The notes below the pieces were generated by a model. That model saw only the letters and a list, made by a program, of their open reading frames with translations. It was not told where the DNA came from and ran no database searches. Source: Bacteriovoracaceae bacterium (GTDB taxonomy: Bacteria; Bdellovibrionota; UBA1018). Taken from it: 13,482 bases of DNA. Numbering within the stretch: the stretch's first letter is position 1; the number at the start of each line of letters is the position of its first letter. Made by a program: the position numbers and the translations under genes. This document shows positions 5,976 to 12,642 of this stretch, piece by piece. Location of the stretch: the NCBI GenBank assembly GCA_947446835.1, contig CANFHS010000045.1:1-13482 (forward strand). Reading direction: 5' to 3'.

Positions 5976-6833
5976 TCAGACCGCGCCGTCCAGGGCGGGG
6001 TCCAGGGCCACGGCGCCCTGGATGGGGGTGGGCTTCTTGATGTCCCAGGCCAGGCCCAGCGCTTCCAGGCCCCGGATCATGAGGTAGGTCTGGTCGAACT
6101 CCCACCACTGGCGGCCGTGGGCGGCGCAGTTGGCCTGGGCGTGGTGATTGTTGTGCCAGCCTTCGCCCGCGGCCAGGATGGCGGCCCACCAGCAGTTGGT
6201 GGAACGGTCGCGGGTTTCGAAGTTGCGGTAGCCCCACAGGTGGCAGGCCGAGTTGATGAACCAGGTGGTGTGCAGCATCAGCACCACGCGCATGAACCCG
6301 CCCCAGAACAGGAAGGGCAGGCCGCCGGCCAGGTACAGCAGCGGCAGCATGAGCAGTGCAATGGGAATATTGTAGGTGTTCAGGAAGCGGTAGTAGGGCT
6401 GGGAGGCCATGTCGGGAACGTACTTGAGCCACTGCTCTTTGTTGTCCTCGAAGTCCTTGTGGTAAAACAGGTGGCCGATGTGGGCGTAAAAGAAGCCCTT
6501 CAGCGAGTTGTGCGGGTCCAGCTCGGTATCCGAGTAGCGGTGGTGGAGCCGGTGCTCAGCCACCCAGATCATGATGGGCCCCTGGGCCGAAAGCACACCC
6601 AGCGTGGAGAGCGTGTACTCGAGCCACTTGGGCGTCTTGAACGCCTTGTGCGAGAGCATGCGGTGGTAGGTGAGCGTCACGCCGATGGAGTTCAGCGTGA
6701 AGTGCATGGCCACGCACAGCAGTACGGCGGGCCAAGTGAAGTGCCAGAACGAAGCCAGGGCCACGAGATGGACCAGGACGATCCAGAAAATATTCTGCAC
6801 GTGAAGACGCTTGCCCGCTGAACTGGCGTTCAT
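5976..6833 (-). CDS. Membrane fatty acid (acyl-CoA type) desaturase
   Basis: 285 residues with all three histidine boxes of the stearoyl-CoA desaturase family, which bind the di-iron centre: H57-x4-H62 (YHRMLSH), H94-x2-HH98 (EHRLHHRYSD) and H227-x2-HH231 (GEGWHNNHHA). The accessory motifs DPHNSLKGFFYAHIGHLF (106-123) and FINSACHLWG (192-201) are also present. Hydrophobic segments near 14-30, 34-50, 72-90, 156-175 and 178-195 fit an integral membrane enzyme. It is predicted to introduce a cis double bond, most likely delta-9, into saturated acyl chains, using oxygen and an electron donor, and so to adjust membrane fluidity. No dedicated ferredoxin, cytochrome b5 or reductase gene lies beside it. 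The ATG at 6833 has a GGGGGG stretch five bases upstream as its only ribosome-site candidate. It is divergent from the chemoreceptor gene across a 226-bp gap. Confidence 0.93.
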   Translation of the reverse strand: MNASSAGKRLHVQNIFWIVLVHLVALASFWHFTWPAVLLCVAMHFTLNSIGVTLTYHRMLSHKAFKTPKWLEYTLSTLGVLSAQGPIMIWVAEHRLHHRYSDTELDPHNSLKGFFYAHIGHLFYHKDFEDNKEQWLKYVPDMASQPYYRFLNTYNIPIALLMLPLLYLAGGLPFLFWGGFMRVVLMLHTTWFINSACHLWGYRNFETRDRSTNCWWAAILAAGEGWHNNHHAQANCAAHGRQWWEFDQTYLMIRGLEALGLAWDIKKPTPIQGAVALDPALDGAV

Positions 6834-6994
6834 GGATTCCCCCCACAGGAGCTTGGTTAAAATTTGTTAGGGCCGCAGCCTCTCAGGGAGGGGGGGGATT
6901 CCCAAGTGAAAAGTGGGCGAGCGGCAGCAACTTTCGAATGACGCTCTGCATCAAAATGAAGATCGAACTTCCATGCCCAATCAGATCCCAGGGT

Positions 6995-7021
6995 TCAAGT
7001 TTCCTTGAAGCGCGCCGATCA
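6995..7021 (+). promoter_or_regulatory. Sigma-28 (FliA)-type promoter of the chemoreceptor gene
   Basis: TCAAGTTT at 6995-7002, an 11-nt gap and GCCGATCA at 7014-7021 match the FliA consensus TAAAGTTT, 11 nt, GCCGATAA at 14 of 16 positions with the exact spacing. Transcription should start near 7027, about 33 bases before the ATG. Position before a chemotaxis receptor fits this sigma factor's known targets. A short inverted repeat, TTCAAG (6994-6999) with CTTGAA (7004-7009), overlaps the -35 element. Confidence 0.75.
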
Positions 7022-7059
7022 GTCCCAGTGGACGCCCGTGTGCGTCGGGAGAACTTGAA

Positions 7060-8697
7060 ATGGGCAATTCGAAGCAACTGGGACAAGGACTTCGGGGTCG
7101 GCTGACATTCCTTCTGGGAGTGCCGATCGCGGTGATCATTGGCCAAGGCGCCCTTTCGTTCTGGTCCATGCAGAGGGCAGACAAGAACTTCAAGCAGGTC
7201 ACCCAGCAGGATGTGCCGCTCCAGCTCGTGGTCTCCCGGCTGCGAATCAATTCAGAATCGGCTTTCCACTATTTCCTGGAGGCCGAGCTGGATGGCGGCA
7301 ACGCCTCGGCGAGAACCGCGAAACTGGGCAAGGCCCATCAGTTGGCCGAAAAGATCGATGGCGACCTGTCGCGCTTCCAGTCGTTGGCCAATACTTCCGA
7401 AGAAAAGGCCATGGGCCAGAAAATGGGCGATGCCTGGAGCCCGGTCAAATCCGGATTCGGCCAGGTGAGCGACCTTCTTTCCAGGAACAATTCCCGTTCG
7501 GACCAGGACGCCAAGAAGTTCATCCAGGAGAAGCTCAGTGGGTCCCTGGAAAGCTTCGCGCGGGCCCTGAAGAGTGCCGAAGACGATGTGGGTGACAACG
7601 TGGCTTCCATCACCCAGTCCACCATTGACGCGTCGGCCCGCAGCCTGAAATTTCTTTACCTGCTCAGTCTGGGTGGGCCCCTGGCCGCCGCGGTGGTCGG
7701 ACTCTTCCTGGCCACCCGCATGTCGCGCGATCTGGGTCGAGTGGGCCAGTCGCTCGAAAGAGCGGCTCTTGAGATCCAGAACACTTCCAAGCAGGTGGCA
7801 TCCATCGGCATGGGGCTGACCGACTCGTCCAACGAGCAGTCGGCAGCGATCGAACAGACCGTGGCCAGCATGGAAGAAATGTCCTCCATGATTGCCAACA
7901 CCACCTCGAGCGTCCAGGACGTGCTTCGTTCGGCGGTCGAGACCCAGAGGCGTGCTGAATCGGGCGCGCAGACCATTGGCAGCCTGAAGTCCTCGGTCCA
8001 GGAAATCAGCCAGGCCAATGACCGCTTGCAGGAAATCAACCACGTCATCGAAGAGATCAACGAGAAGACCAAGGTCATCAATGACATCGTGGCCGAAACC
8101 CGCATGCTTTCCTTCAACGCCAGCATCGAGGCGGCCCGCGCCGGCGAACACGGCCGCGGCTTTGCCGTGGTGGCCGAGCAGATCGGCAACCTGGCCAAGA
8201 TGAGCGGCAAGGCCGCCCAGGAAATCCGGGTGCTGATCAACAAGAGCACCAGCCAGGTCAACACATCGATTGCCGTGACCCGCGACAAGGTGGGCGCAGG
8301 CCAGAAGATTTCCGAAGAATGCGCCACCGCGTTTGGTCGCATCATCGAAAACATCGGCAAGCTGAACCCCATGGTGGATTCGATGGCCAATTCGACCATC
8401 CAGCAGGAGACCGGCATCGCCCAGACCAACCGGGCCATGCAAAAGCTGGATTCGATGGCCAGCCAGGCCATGAAGCGCGCCACCGAGGCCGCCTCGACCG
8501 GAACCCGCCTGGAGATGCAGTACCGAATCCTGGCGGACGCCGTGTCGGATCTGCGCCGGTTCATCACCGGGAATGCGGCCGTGCTGGACAGCTATTCGGG
8601 ACCGGGCACCGGAGCGCCAGGCAATGTGGTGTCGCTGAAACCGGGAGCAGGCCCGGTCGCGGCAGCTGGCAAGGCGACTTCGAAATTCGGAACCTGA
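7060..8697 (+). CDS. Methyl-accepting chemotaxis protein
   Basis: 545 residues; ATG preceded by GGGAGA. Topology: a short basic N-terminus, membrane segment about 15-34, a mostly helical periplasmic sensor about 35-195 (four-helix-bundle type by appearance), second membrane segment about 198-219, then a long cytoplasmic coiled coil. The signalling hairpin tip is at 347-378 (TRMLSFNASIEAARAGEHGR and GFAVVAEQIGNLAK), the CheA/CheW-contacting region of all chemoreceptors. The arms on each side are roughly equal, about 135 residues. I see no clear HAMP domain after the second membrane segment, and no CheR-binding pentapeptide; the protein ends in a Gly/Ala/Pro-rich tail. It should relay periplasmic signals to the flagellar motor through CheA; the ligand is unknown. 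Transcription is probably from the sigma-28-type promoter at 6995 and ends at the terminator at 8731. Confidence 0.95.
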   Translation: MGNSKQLGQGLRGRLTFLLGVPIAVIIGQGALSFWSMQRADKNFKQVTQQDVPLQLVVSRLRINSESAFHYFLEAELDGGNASARTAKLGKAHQLAEKIDGDLSRFQSLANTSEEKAMGQKMGDAWSPVKSGFGQVSDLLSRNNSRSDQDAKKFIQEKLSGSLESFARALKSAEDDVGDNVASITQSTIDASARSLKFLYLLSLGGPLAAAVVGLFLATRMSRDLGRVGQSLERAALEIQNTSKQVASIGMGLTDSSNEQSAAIEQTVASMEEMSSMIANTTSSVQDVLRSAVETQRRAESGAQTIGSLKSSVQEISQANDRLQEINHVIEEINEKTKVINDIVAETRMLSFNASIEAARAGEHGRGFAVVAEQIGNLAKMSGKAAQEIRVLINKSTSQVNTSIAVTRDKVGAGQKISEECATAFGRIIENIGKLNPMVDSMANSTIQQETGIAQTNRAMQKLDSMASQAMKRATEAASTGTRLEMQYRILADAVSDLRRFITGNAAVLDSYSGPGTGAPGNVVSLKPGAGPVAAAGKATSKFGT

Positions 8698-8730
8698 GTT
8701 TTCGGGAAAGTCTGAGTCAAAAATGGACGT

Positions 8731-8763
8731 AAAAAACCGGGTCCTTGGGCCCGGTTTTTTTTT
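8731..8763 (+). terminator. Strong intrinsic terminator of the chemoreceptor gene
   Basis: AAAAAA (8731-8736), CCGGGTCC (8737-8744), TT, GGGCCCGG (8747-8754) and nine Ts (8755-8763). The stem has one G-T wobble and the flanking A and T runs could extend it. It begins 34 bp after the chemoreceptor stop. The A-run on the other side would allow it to work on the minus strand as well. Confidence 0.92.
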
Positions 8764-8834
8764 GCAACGATTTGTTGCATTGGATTTCCATTGGGCTGGT
8801 TCAGATCAGTTTCCTGTTCCAGCACGACTACGAG

Positions 8835-9695
8835 ATGTTCCGCTTCATCGCTGAAGTGGAATATGCCCACGCTCCCGCCATCGAAGACGCGGGCGAAGGC
8901 AACGGAGCCATGACGGGAGCCCCGGACGAAGTGGGCGAGATCGCCGTCGAACGCGCTTACGCGGAAGCCAAGTTCGACAAGGCCTTCAACCTGAAGCTGG
9001 GCAAGGACCTGACCCCGACCCTGTGGCAGCTGAACCACTACCCGAACCTGGTCATGCCCTACACCGAACCCCAGATGGTGAAGAACGTGTTCAAGGGCCG
9101 AAATATCGGTCTTCTGGCCCACGGCAAGTTGGGTGGCGGTCTCCGGTACCACGCCTGGACCGGCAATTCCGAGGCTTCCTATACCCAGGGCGCAGGCGGT
9201 CAGATCACGATCGTCGACGACAAGCAGCCCCTGAGCTTGGGTGGCAAGATCACCTGGGAGTCCAACTTCAGCAACGGTTCGGTTGCCGTCGCTGCCCTGG
9301 CAGCCCGTTACAATGACGCTACCTCGGGCAGCACTTCGCCGCTCGGGCTGGAAATGAACCTGACTTTTGAACGCTTCCTGGTCTGGGCCGAGTATGCCAG
9401 CACCAAGAAGGGCGATCCCGCCTTGGATGGCAAAGTCAGCGGCTTCTACACGGTCGTTTCGTACGCCTTCGATGTCGGCAGCCAGGGCCAGCTTTCGCCC
9501 TTCTTCATGGTCGACACCTTCAAGGATACCAGTTCCGCCGTGGACGCCCAGGCCAGCAATCGTTACGCGTTGGGCCTGAACTACAAGCCTGTCGCCACCG
9601 CAGCGGCCAAGCTCGAATACCTCAGGACTCTCGCTGCCAACGGCAATGCTGAGTCGACTGGTTTGAGCATGTCGCTGGCATATTTCTTCAACTGA
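8835..9695 (+). CDS. Outer-membrane porin-like protein lacking its N-terminus (possible pseudogene)
   Basis: The frame is open from inside the terminator at 8731-8763 through to the TGA at 9693-9695; 8835 is the first ATG and leaves 286 residues. The sequence has the texture of a phosphate-selective-porin-like barrel: FRFIAEVEYAHAPAIED, AFNLKLGKDLTPTLWQLNHY, VKNVFKGRNIGLLAHGKL, then alternating strands ending SMSLAYFFN with a terminal aromatic pair. Family members normally carry a signal peptide and initial strands before the first of these motifs. Here the barrel-like sequence seems to begin by about 8802 (QISFLFQHDYE), upstream of any ATG. TTG codons at 8772/8775 give no convincing signal peptide and have no Shine-Dalgarno. 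I infer that the 5' end was deleted, or that an assembly error joins unrelated DNA. The small secreted protein gene follows 17 bp later. Confidence 0.65.
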   Translation: MFRFIAEVEYAHAPAIEDAGEGNGAMTGAPDEVGEIAVERAYAEAKFDKAFNLKLGKDLTPTLWQLNHYPNLVMPYTEPQMVKNVFKGRNIGLLAHGKLGGGLRYHAWTGNSEASYTQGAGGQITIVDDKQPLSLGGKITWESNFSNGSVAVAALAARYNDATSGSTSPLGLEMNLTFERFLVWAEYASTKKGDPALDGKVSGFYTVVSYAFDVGSQGQLSPFFMVDTFKDTSSAVDAQASNRYALGLNYKPVATAAAKLEYLRTLAANGNAESTGLSMSLAYFFN

Positions 9696-9712
9696 TCTGA
9701 GCGAGGAAAATC

Positions 9713-10015
9713 ATGAAAAAGAGTCATCTGCTTCCCTTGCTGCTGCTTGCCGCGCCCCTCAGCGCCCATGCCATCAGCTATTACAAGAACGACGGCGGTA
9801 AAGTGACCAAGATCGACCAGGCCGCTTTCGAGGCTTGCGACTCGGTCATCTACCGGAACGTGGCCGACAACGAGCTTCCGCCTGCCATCAAGCGCAAAGC
9901 CATGGGGGCTGCCCTTCGCGCGGAGACCGTGAACGACACGGCCTCGGCTTCGAAGACCCTCAAGGCCCAGGCCGGTTCGTGCACGTACGGCACGGACGCT
10001 GAAAAGCTCGACTGA
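9713..10015 (+). CDS. Small secreted protein of unknown function
   Basis: 100 residues. MKKSHLLPLLLLAAPLSAHA is a textbook signal peptide, with cleavage expected after AHA at residue 20, leaving an 80-residue periplasmic protein. It has two cysteines (42 and 90) that could form one disulphide, a charged and alanine-rich middle (PPAIKRKAMGAALRAETVND) and no recognisable domain. The ATG follows GAGCGAGGAAAATC, a fair Shine-Dalgarno. It starts 17 bp after the porin-like frame, so both were probably one operon, and an intrinsic terminator follows 50 bp past its stop. Because the upstream gene seems truncated, it is uncertain what promoter now drives this one. I do not recognise the family. Confidence 0.7.
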   Translation: MKKSHLLPLLLLAAPLSAHAISYYKNDGGKVTKIDQAAFEACDSVIYRNVADNELPPAIKRKAMGAALRAETVNDTASASKTLKAQAGSCTYGTDAEKLD

Positions 10016-10065
10016 TCGCTGTTTTTTCGTCCTGAAAGGTTTTTCGTCTGAACCGAAGTTTGCTG

Positions 10066-10115
10066 GAGCCGGTGTGCCCCCTGATCCTGATCGGGGCTCA
10101 TCGGCTCTTGTTTTT
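10066..10115 (+). terminator. Intrinsic terminator after the small secreted protein gene
   Basis: GAGCCG (10066-10071) pairs with CGGCTC (10102-10107). Inside it GCCCC (10076-10080) pairs with GGGGC (10093-10097), across a 4+4 internal loop (GTGT/TCAT), and a 12-nt loop caps it. TTGTTTTT follows at 10108-10115. Confidence 0.8.
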
Positions 10116-10151
10116 CGCGCCCCTCCTGGGTGGGTGGCCAGGGACACAGGC

Positions 10152-10178
10152 TAAGTTTTGAAATATACGCGCCGAGTC
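10152..10178 (+). promoter_or_regulatory. Weak sigma-28-like promoter before the histidine kinase gene
   Basis: TAAGTTTT (10152-10159), an 11-nt gap and GCCGAGTC (10171-10178) keep the spacing and the GCCGA core of the FliA consensus but lose its last three bases. Transcription would start near 10184, 15 bases before the GTG. An alternative is an extended -10 (TGATATTCT, 10184-10192) with no good -35, which would give a nearly leaderless transcript. Confidence 0.3.
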
Positions 10179-10198
10179 ATTTTTGATATTCTGAAAGC

Positions 10199-12112
10199 GT
10201 GTGTGGGGTCAGGTTTTCTTCCTGGATTCTTGTCCTGGGGCTGATTCTGGGCGTGGCGCAGGCGCAGGCCGCCCCGCAGGCCGTCGTCCGTCTTGGAAAT
10301 GCCTCGCCCATGGTGGGCCTGGACGGAGCCCGACTGGATGCCTGGCTGGAGACCGCAACCCAGCGCTGGAGCCCTGAACAGATCCGTTCTTCGCAGAATC
10401 CCCAGCTCCAGGGGTCTTCGTTCGGGTATCGCCGCGAGCCGGTCTGGCTGCGGTTCCCGGTCCAGAACGACTCGTCGTTCACGCAGTGGCACCTGCTTTT
10501 TCATCCTCGCACCCTGCAAGTGATCGAGCTTTCGGTCTTTGATGCCCAGGGGCACCTCGTACAGGAGGGACGCTACCGGATCGGACACGCGGGCGAAGGC
10601 GGCAGTCTTCATCGCATCACTCCGACCTTCGAGCTCAATCTGCCCAAGGGCCAGCTCCTGACCTTGGTGGCCAAGGTGCAGGGCTTTGAGCCCCTGGATC
10701 TGGACATCAGCCTGGGGCAGCCCGAGGTGAGCGACCGGCTTTCCGGGTACCTGGATCTGGGCCTGGGAATCTACGTGGGCATCCTGGCCGCGCTGATGAT
10801 CTACACTTATTTCATCTTCCGGGCGCTTCGGGAGCGCTTCTTTCCGCCCTACATCGGGGTGATGGGCACCATGCTGGTGCTGGTGCCGACCTTGAACGGG
10901 GCGTACGACTTCCTGATCCCGATGCCCTGGCTTTTCAGCGATTTCATCGCGCTTTCGGCAGCGTTGGCTTGCCTGGCGGCCAATGACTTCTGCAGGCACT
11001 TCCTGAACCTTCGCAAGGAATACCCGCGGCTGGAGCGCTTCCAGGCGGGCCTCTCGGTGGTCGCTGTGGCGGCCAGCATCCAGGCCCTACCTCCCATATA
11101 TCGCCGATTCCCGCTCCTGGTAGGAACCACCAATGACCTGCTCATCCTGCTGACCGTGGCGCTGATCATTGTCTCCGGAGTCCTGGGCGTGCGCAGGGGC
11201 ATTGCCCAGGCCAAGTACTTCCTGGCGGCGTGGCTAGGGTTCCTGTTCAGCACCGTTTTTTTCCAGGGGGTGACTTACGGGTATTTCCCGAACAATTCGT
11301 TCACTCGTTCGCTGGTGGAAATCTTCAACACGCTGGAAATGGTGATCCTGGCTTTTGCCATTTCCGAGCGCGTTCGCATGGTCGAGAAGGACCGCGTCCT
11401 GGCCCTGAAGAAGTCCTGGCGGGCGGAACACCTGGAAAATCTGATCAAGATGGTGTGCCACGACATCGCCAATCCCCTGCACGCGGTGGTGAGCCACGCT
11501 GAGCAGGCCCGGCGGGGCAAGCCTGTGAACTGGGATGCGGTCCTCAAGGCGGTCGAGGAGCAGCAGCAGATCCTGAGCTTTGCCCGAAACCAGGGACGAT
11601 CGGTCGAAGTGGCGGATCGCCCGGTGCTGGGCGATGTGAAGCTCCAGGATGTGCTGGATACCCTTTATTTCCTGTTCGACCGGGTGGCGCACGAAAAGAG
11701 GGTGGAGCTCGTCCTGCCCCGGGCCGGCGAATCCGGGGGATTGAGCGTGCGTGCGGAGCTGACCTCGCTCGTGCACAGCGTGCTCGGCAATGCGCTTTCG
11801 AATGCCATCAAGTTTTCCAGCCCGGGTGGGCAGGTGCGGGTCCTGTTGTTCCAGAACCCCGATGCGGTCGAGATCAGCGTGGAGGACGACGGCACTGGCA
11901 TTCCTGAGGAGGTGCAGCGGGCGCTCCGGGCCGATGGCAAGGCGGTCAGCCGCCCCGGCGTGCGTGGCGAGTCGGGCTCAGGCTTCGGGTTCCAGCTCAT
12001 GCACTACTTTGTGCGGAGCTTTGGCGGCGAGCTGACCTGGAGCAGCCATCATGCCGGGCAGGGGCCGGGAAAGACCGGAACGCGGGTGGGCTTCCGGCTA
12101 AAGAGGGTCTGA
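10199..12112 (+). CDS. 7TMR-DISM sensor histidine kinase (orphan)
   Basis: 637 residues from a GTG start; an in-frame stop at 10184-10186 rules out earlier starts. Order of parts: signal peptide (cleavage near AQA24); periplasmic 7TMR-DISMED2-like domain about 30-178 (PVWLRFPVQNDS, WHLLFHPRTLQVIELSVFD); a seven-helix 7TMR-DISM membrane block about 185-390; a HisKA dimerisation helix with phosphoacceptor H421 in MVCHDIANPLHAVVSHAEQ; and a HATPase_c domain with N box (LGNALSNAIKFSSPGG, N535), G1 box (VEDDGTGIP) and G2 box (GESGSGFGFQLMHYF). All catalytic motifs look intact. It should sense an extracellular, perhaps carbohydrate-like, ligand and phosphorylate a response regulator. No receiver domain or regulator gene is adjacent, so the partner is elsewhere. 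The end of the gene is 7 bp from the convergent PilZ gene. Confidence 0.93.
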   Translation: MCGVRFSSWILVLGLILGVAQAQAAPQAVVRLGNASPMVGLDGARLDAWLETATQRWSPEQIRSSQNPQLQGSSFGYRREPVWLRFPVQNDSSFTQWHLLFHPRTLQVIELSVFDAQGHLVQEGRYRIGHAGEGGSLHRITPTFELNLPKGQLLTLVAKVQGFEPLDLDISLGQPEVSDRLSGYLDLGLGIYVGILAALMIYTYFIFRALRERFFPPYIGVMGTMLVLVPTLNGAYDFLIPMPWLFSDFIALSAALACLAANDFCRHFLNLRKEYPRLERFQAGLSVVAVAASIQALPPIYRRFPLLVGTTNDLLILLTVALIIVSGVLGVRRGIAQAKYFLAAWLGFLFSTVFFQGVTYGYFPNNSFTRSLVEIFNTLEMVILAFAISERVRMVEKDRVLALKKSWRAEHLENLIKMVCHDIANPLHAVVSHAEQARRGKPVNWDAVLKAVEEQQQILSFARNQGRSVEVADRPVLGDVKLQDVLDTLYFLFDRVAHEKRVELVLPRAGESGGLSVRAELTSLVHSVLGNALSNAIKFSSPGGQVRVLLFQNPDAVEISVEDDGTGIPEEVQRALRADGKAVSRPGVRGESGSGFGFQLMHYFVRSFGGELTWSSHHAGQGPGKTGTRVGFRLKRV

Positions 12113-12114
12113 GT

Positions 12115-12128
12115 GCCGCTCAGGCGGC
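12115..12128. repeat. Short hairpin at the convergent kinase/PilZ gene ends
   Basis: GCCGC and GCGGC form a 5-bp perfect stem with a 4-nt loop that contains the PilZ stop codon, beginning two bases past the kinase stop. There is no T-run. It may be a minimal shared 3' end structure, or chance in GC-rich DNA. Confidence 0.35.
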
Positions 12129-12572
12129 GTCGTTGCCGCCGTCGGCCAGCGTCTTGCCGTGCTTGACGTAGATGCCCAGGAAACTCACCCAGGCCTTGTA
12201 GGCTTCGTAGGCCGCGACGGTCTGGTCGACCTGGCAACCAAAGCGCAGGCTGGTACCGTCGACCGTCTCGTTGAGCTGGGTGGCCGGAAGCTCGATGTAG
12301 GTCTTGGGGGTCATGAAGATGCGGACATGGAAGGCGCTCGGCGTTTCCCCTTCGGTCCAGATGGGGCGGGCCATGGGCACCTGGAAGGAGAAGCCGCCGG
12401 GGCCGACTTCGATGAGCGAAAGGAAGCGCTGGTCCCCGTTCGGCAAGATCATGTAGGCGGCTACTTCGCGGGCCAGGTAAACGCGCTCGGCCTTGCGGCG
12501 GCGGCGCTCTTCGGCAACTACCCGATATTCGGACAGATGGGTCACTTTGGTCTCGGAAGACTTCTTTTCCAT
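12120..12572 (-). CDS. Degenerate PilZ-domain protein
   Basis: 150 residues from the ATG at 12572. An in-frame ATG at 12620 adds 16 residues, but it lacks a Shine-Dalgarno and would put the likely promoter inside the gene, so I prefer the shorter form. After a charged N-terminus, RKAER (26-30) sits where PilZ has RxxxR, and the strand VAAYMILPNGDQRFLSLIEV leads to GPGGFSFQVP, where the usual DxSxxG is replaced by E55-V-G-P-G-G60. The C-terminal half has strand GTSLRFGCQVD and helix AYEAYKAWVSFLGIYVKHG. PilZ domains bind cyclic di-GMP and commonly control motility or exopolysaccharide; with the second motif altered, binding here may be weak or lost. It converges on the histidine kinase and diverges from the TIGR02147 regulator. 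The family call rests on layout rather than full motifs. Confidence 0.6.
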   Translation of the reverse strand: MEKKSSETKVTHLSEYRVVAEERRRRKAERVYLAREVAAYMILPNGDQRFLSLIEVGPGGFSFQVPMARPIWTEGETPSAFHVRIFMTPKTYIELPATQLNETVDGTSLRFGCQVDQTVAAYEAYKAWVSFLGIYVKHGKTLADGGNDAA

Positions 12573-12578
12573 GCTTCC

Positions 12579-12606
12579 GTATCGTCGGAACCGGCCTCTT
12601 TCTTGA
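12579..12606 (-). promoter_or_regulatory. Possible sigma-28-like promoter of the PilZ gene (near-leaderless)
   Basis: Minus strand TCAAGAAA (12606-12599), a 12-nt gap and GACGATAC (12586-12579) resemble the FliA consensus with one base of extra spacing and several mismatches. The predicted start, near 12573, is next to the ATG at 12572, which would explain the missing ribosome binding site. Confidence 0.35.
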
Positions 12607-12642
12607 CTGGCGCAGTGCATTAAATCTTGCTAAGTCGGCGCG

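Noticed and set aside
7252..8567. Minus-strand open frames (396 and 303 codons) opposite the chemoreceptor
   Set aside because: The plus strand encodes an unmistakable chemoreceptor signalling domain; the antisense frames show no motif of their own.
8763..8779. TGCAAC/GTTGCA inverted repeat after the terminator
   Set aside because: A 6-bp stem without conserved context; could be a remnant operator but nothing supports it.
12604..12609. TTGACT as a -35 box for the TIGR02147 gene
   Set aside because: The only possible -10 sequences downstream (TTAAAT, TAAGTC) are 11 and 22 bases away, outside the normal range.
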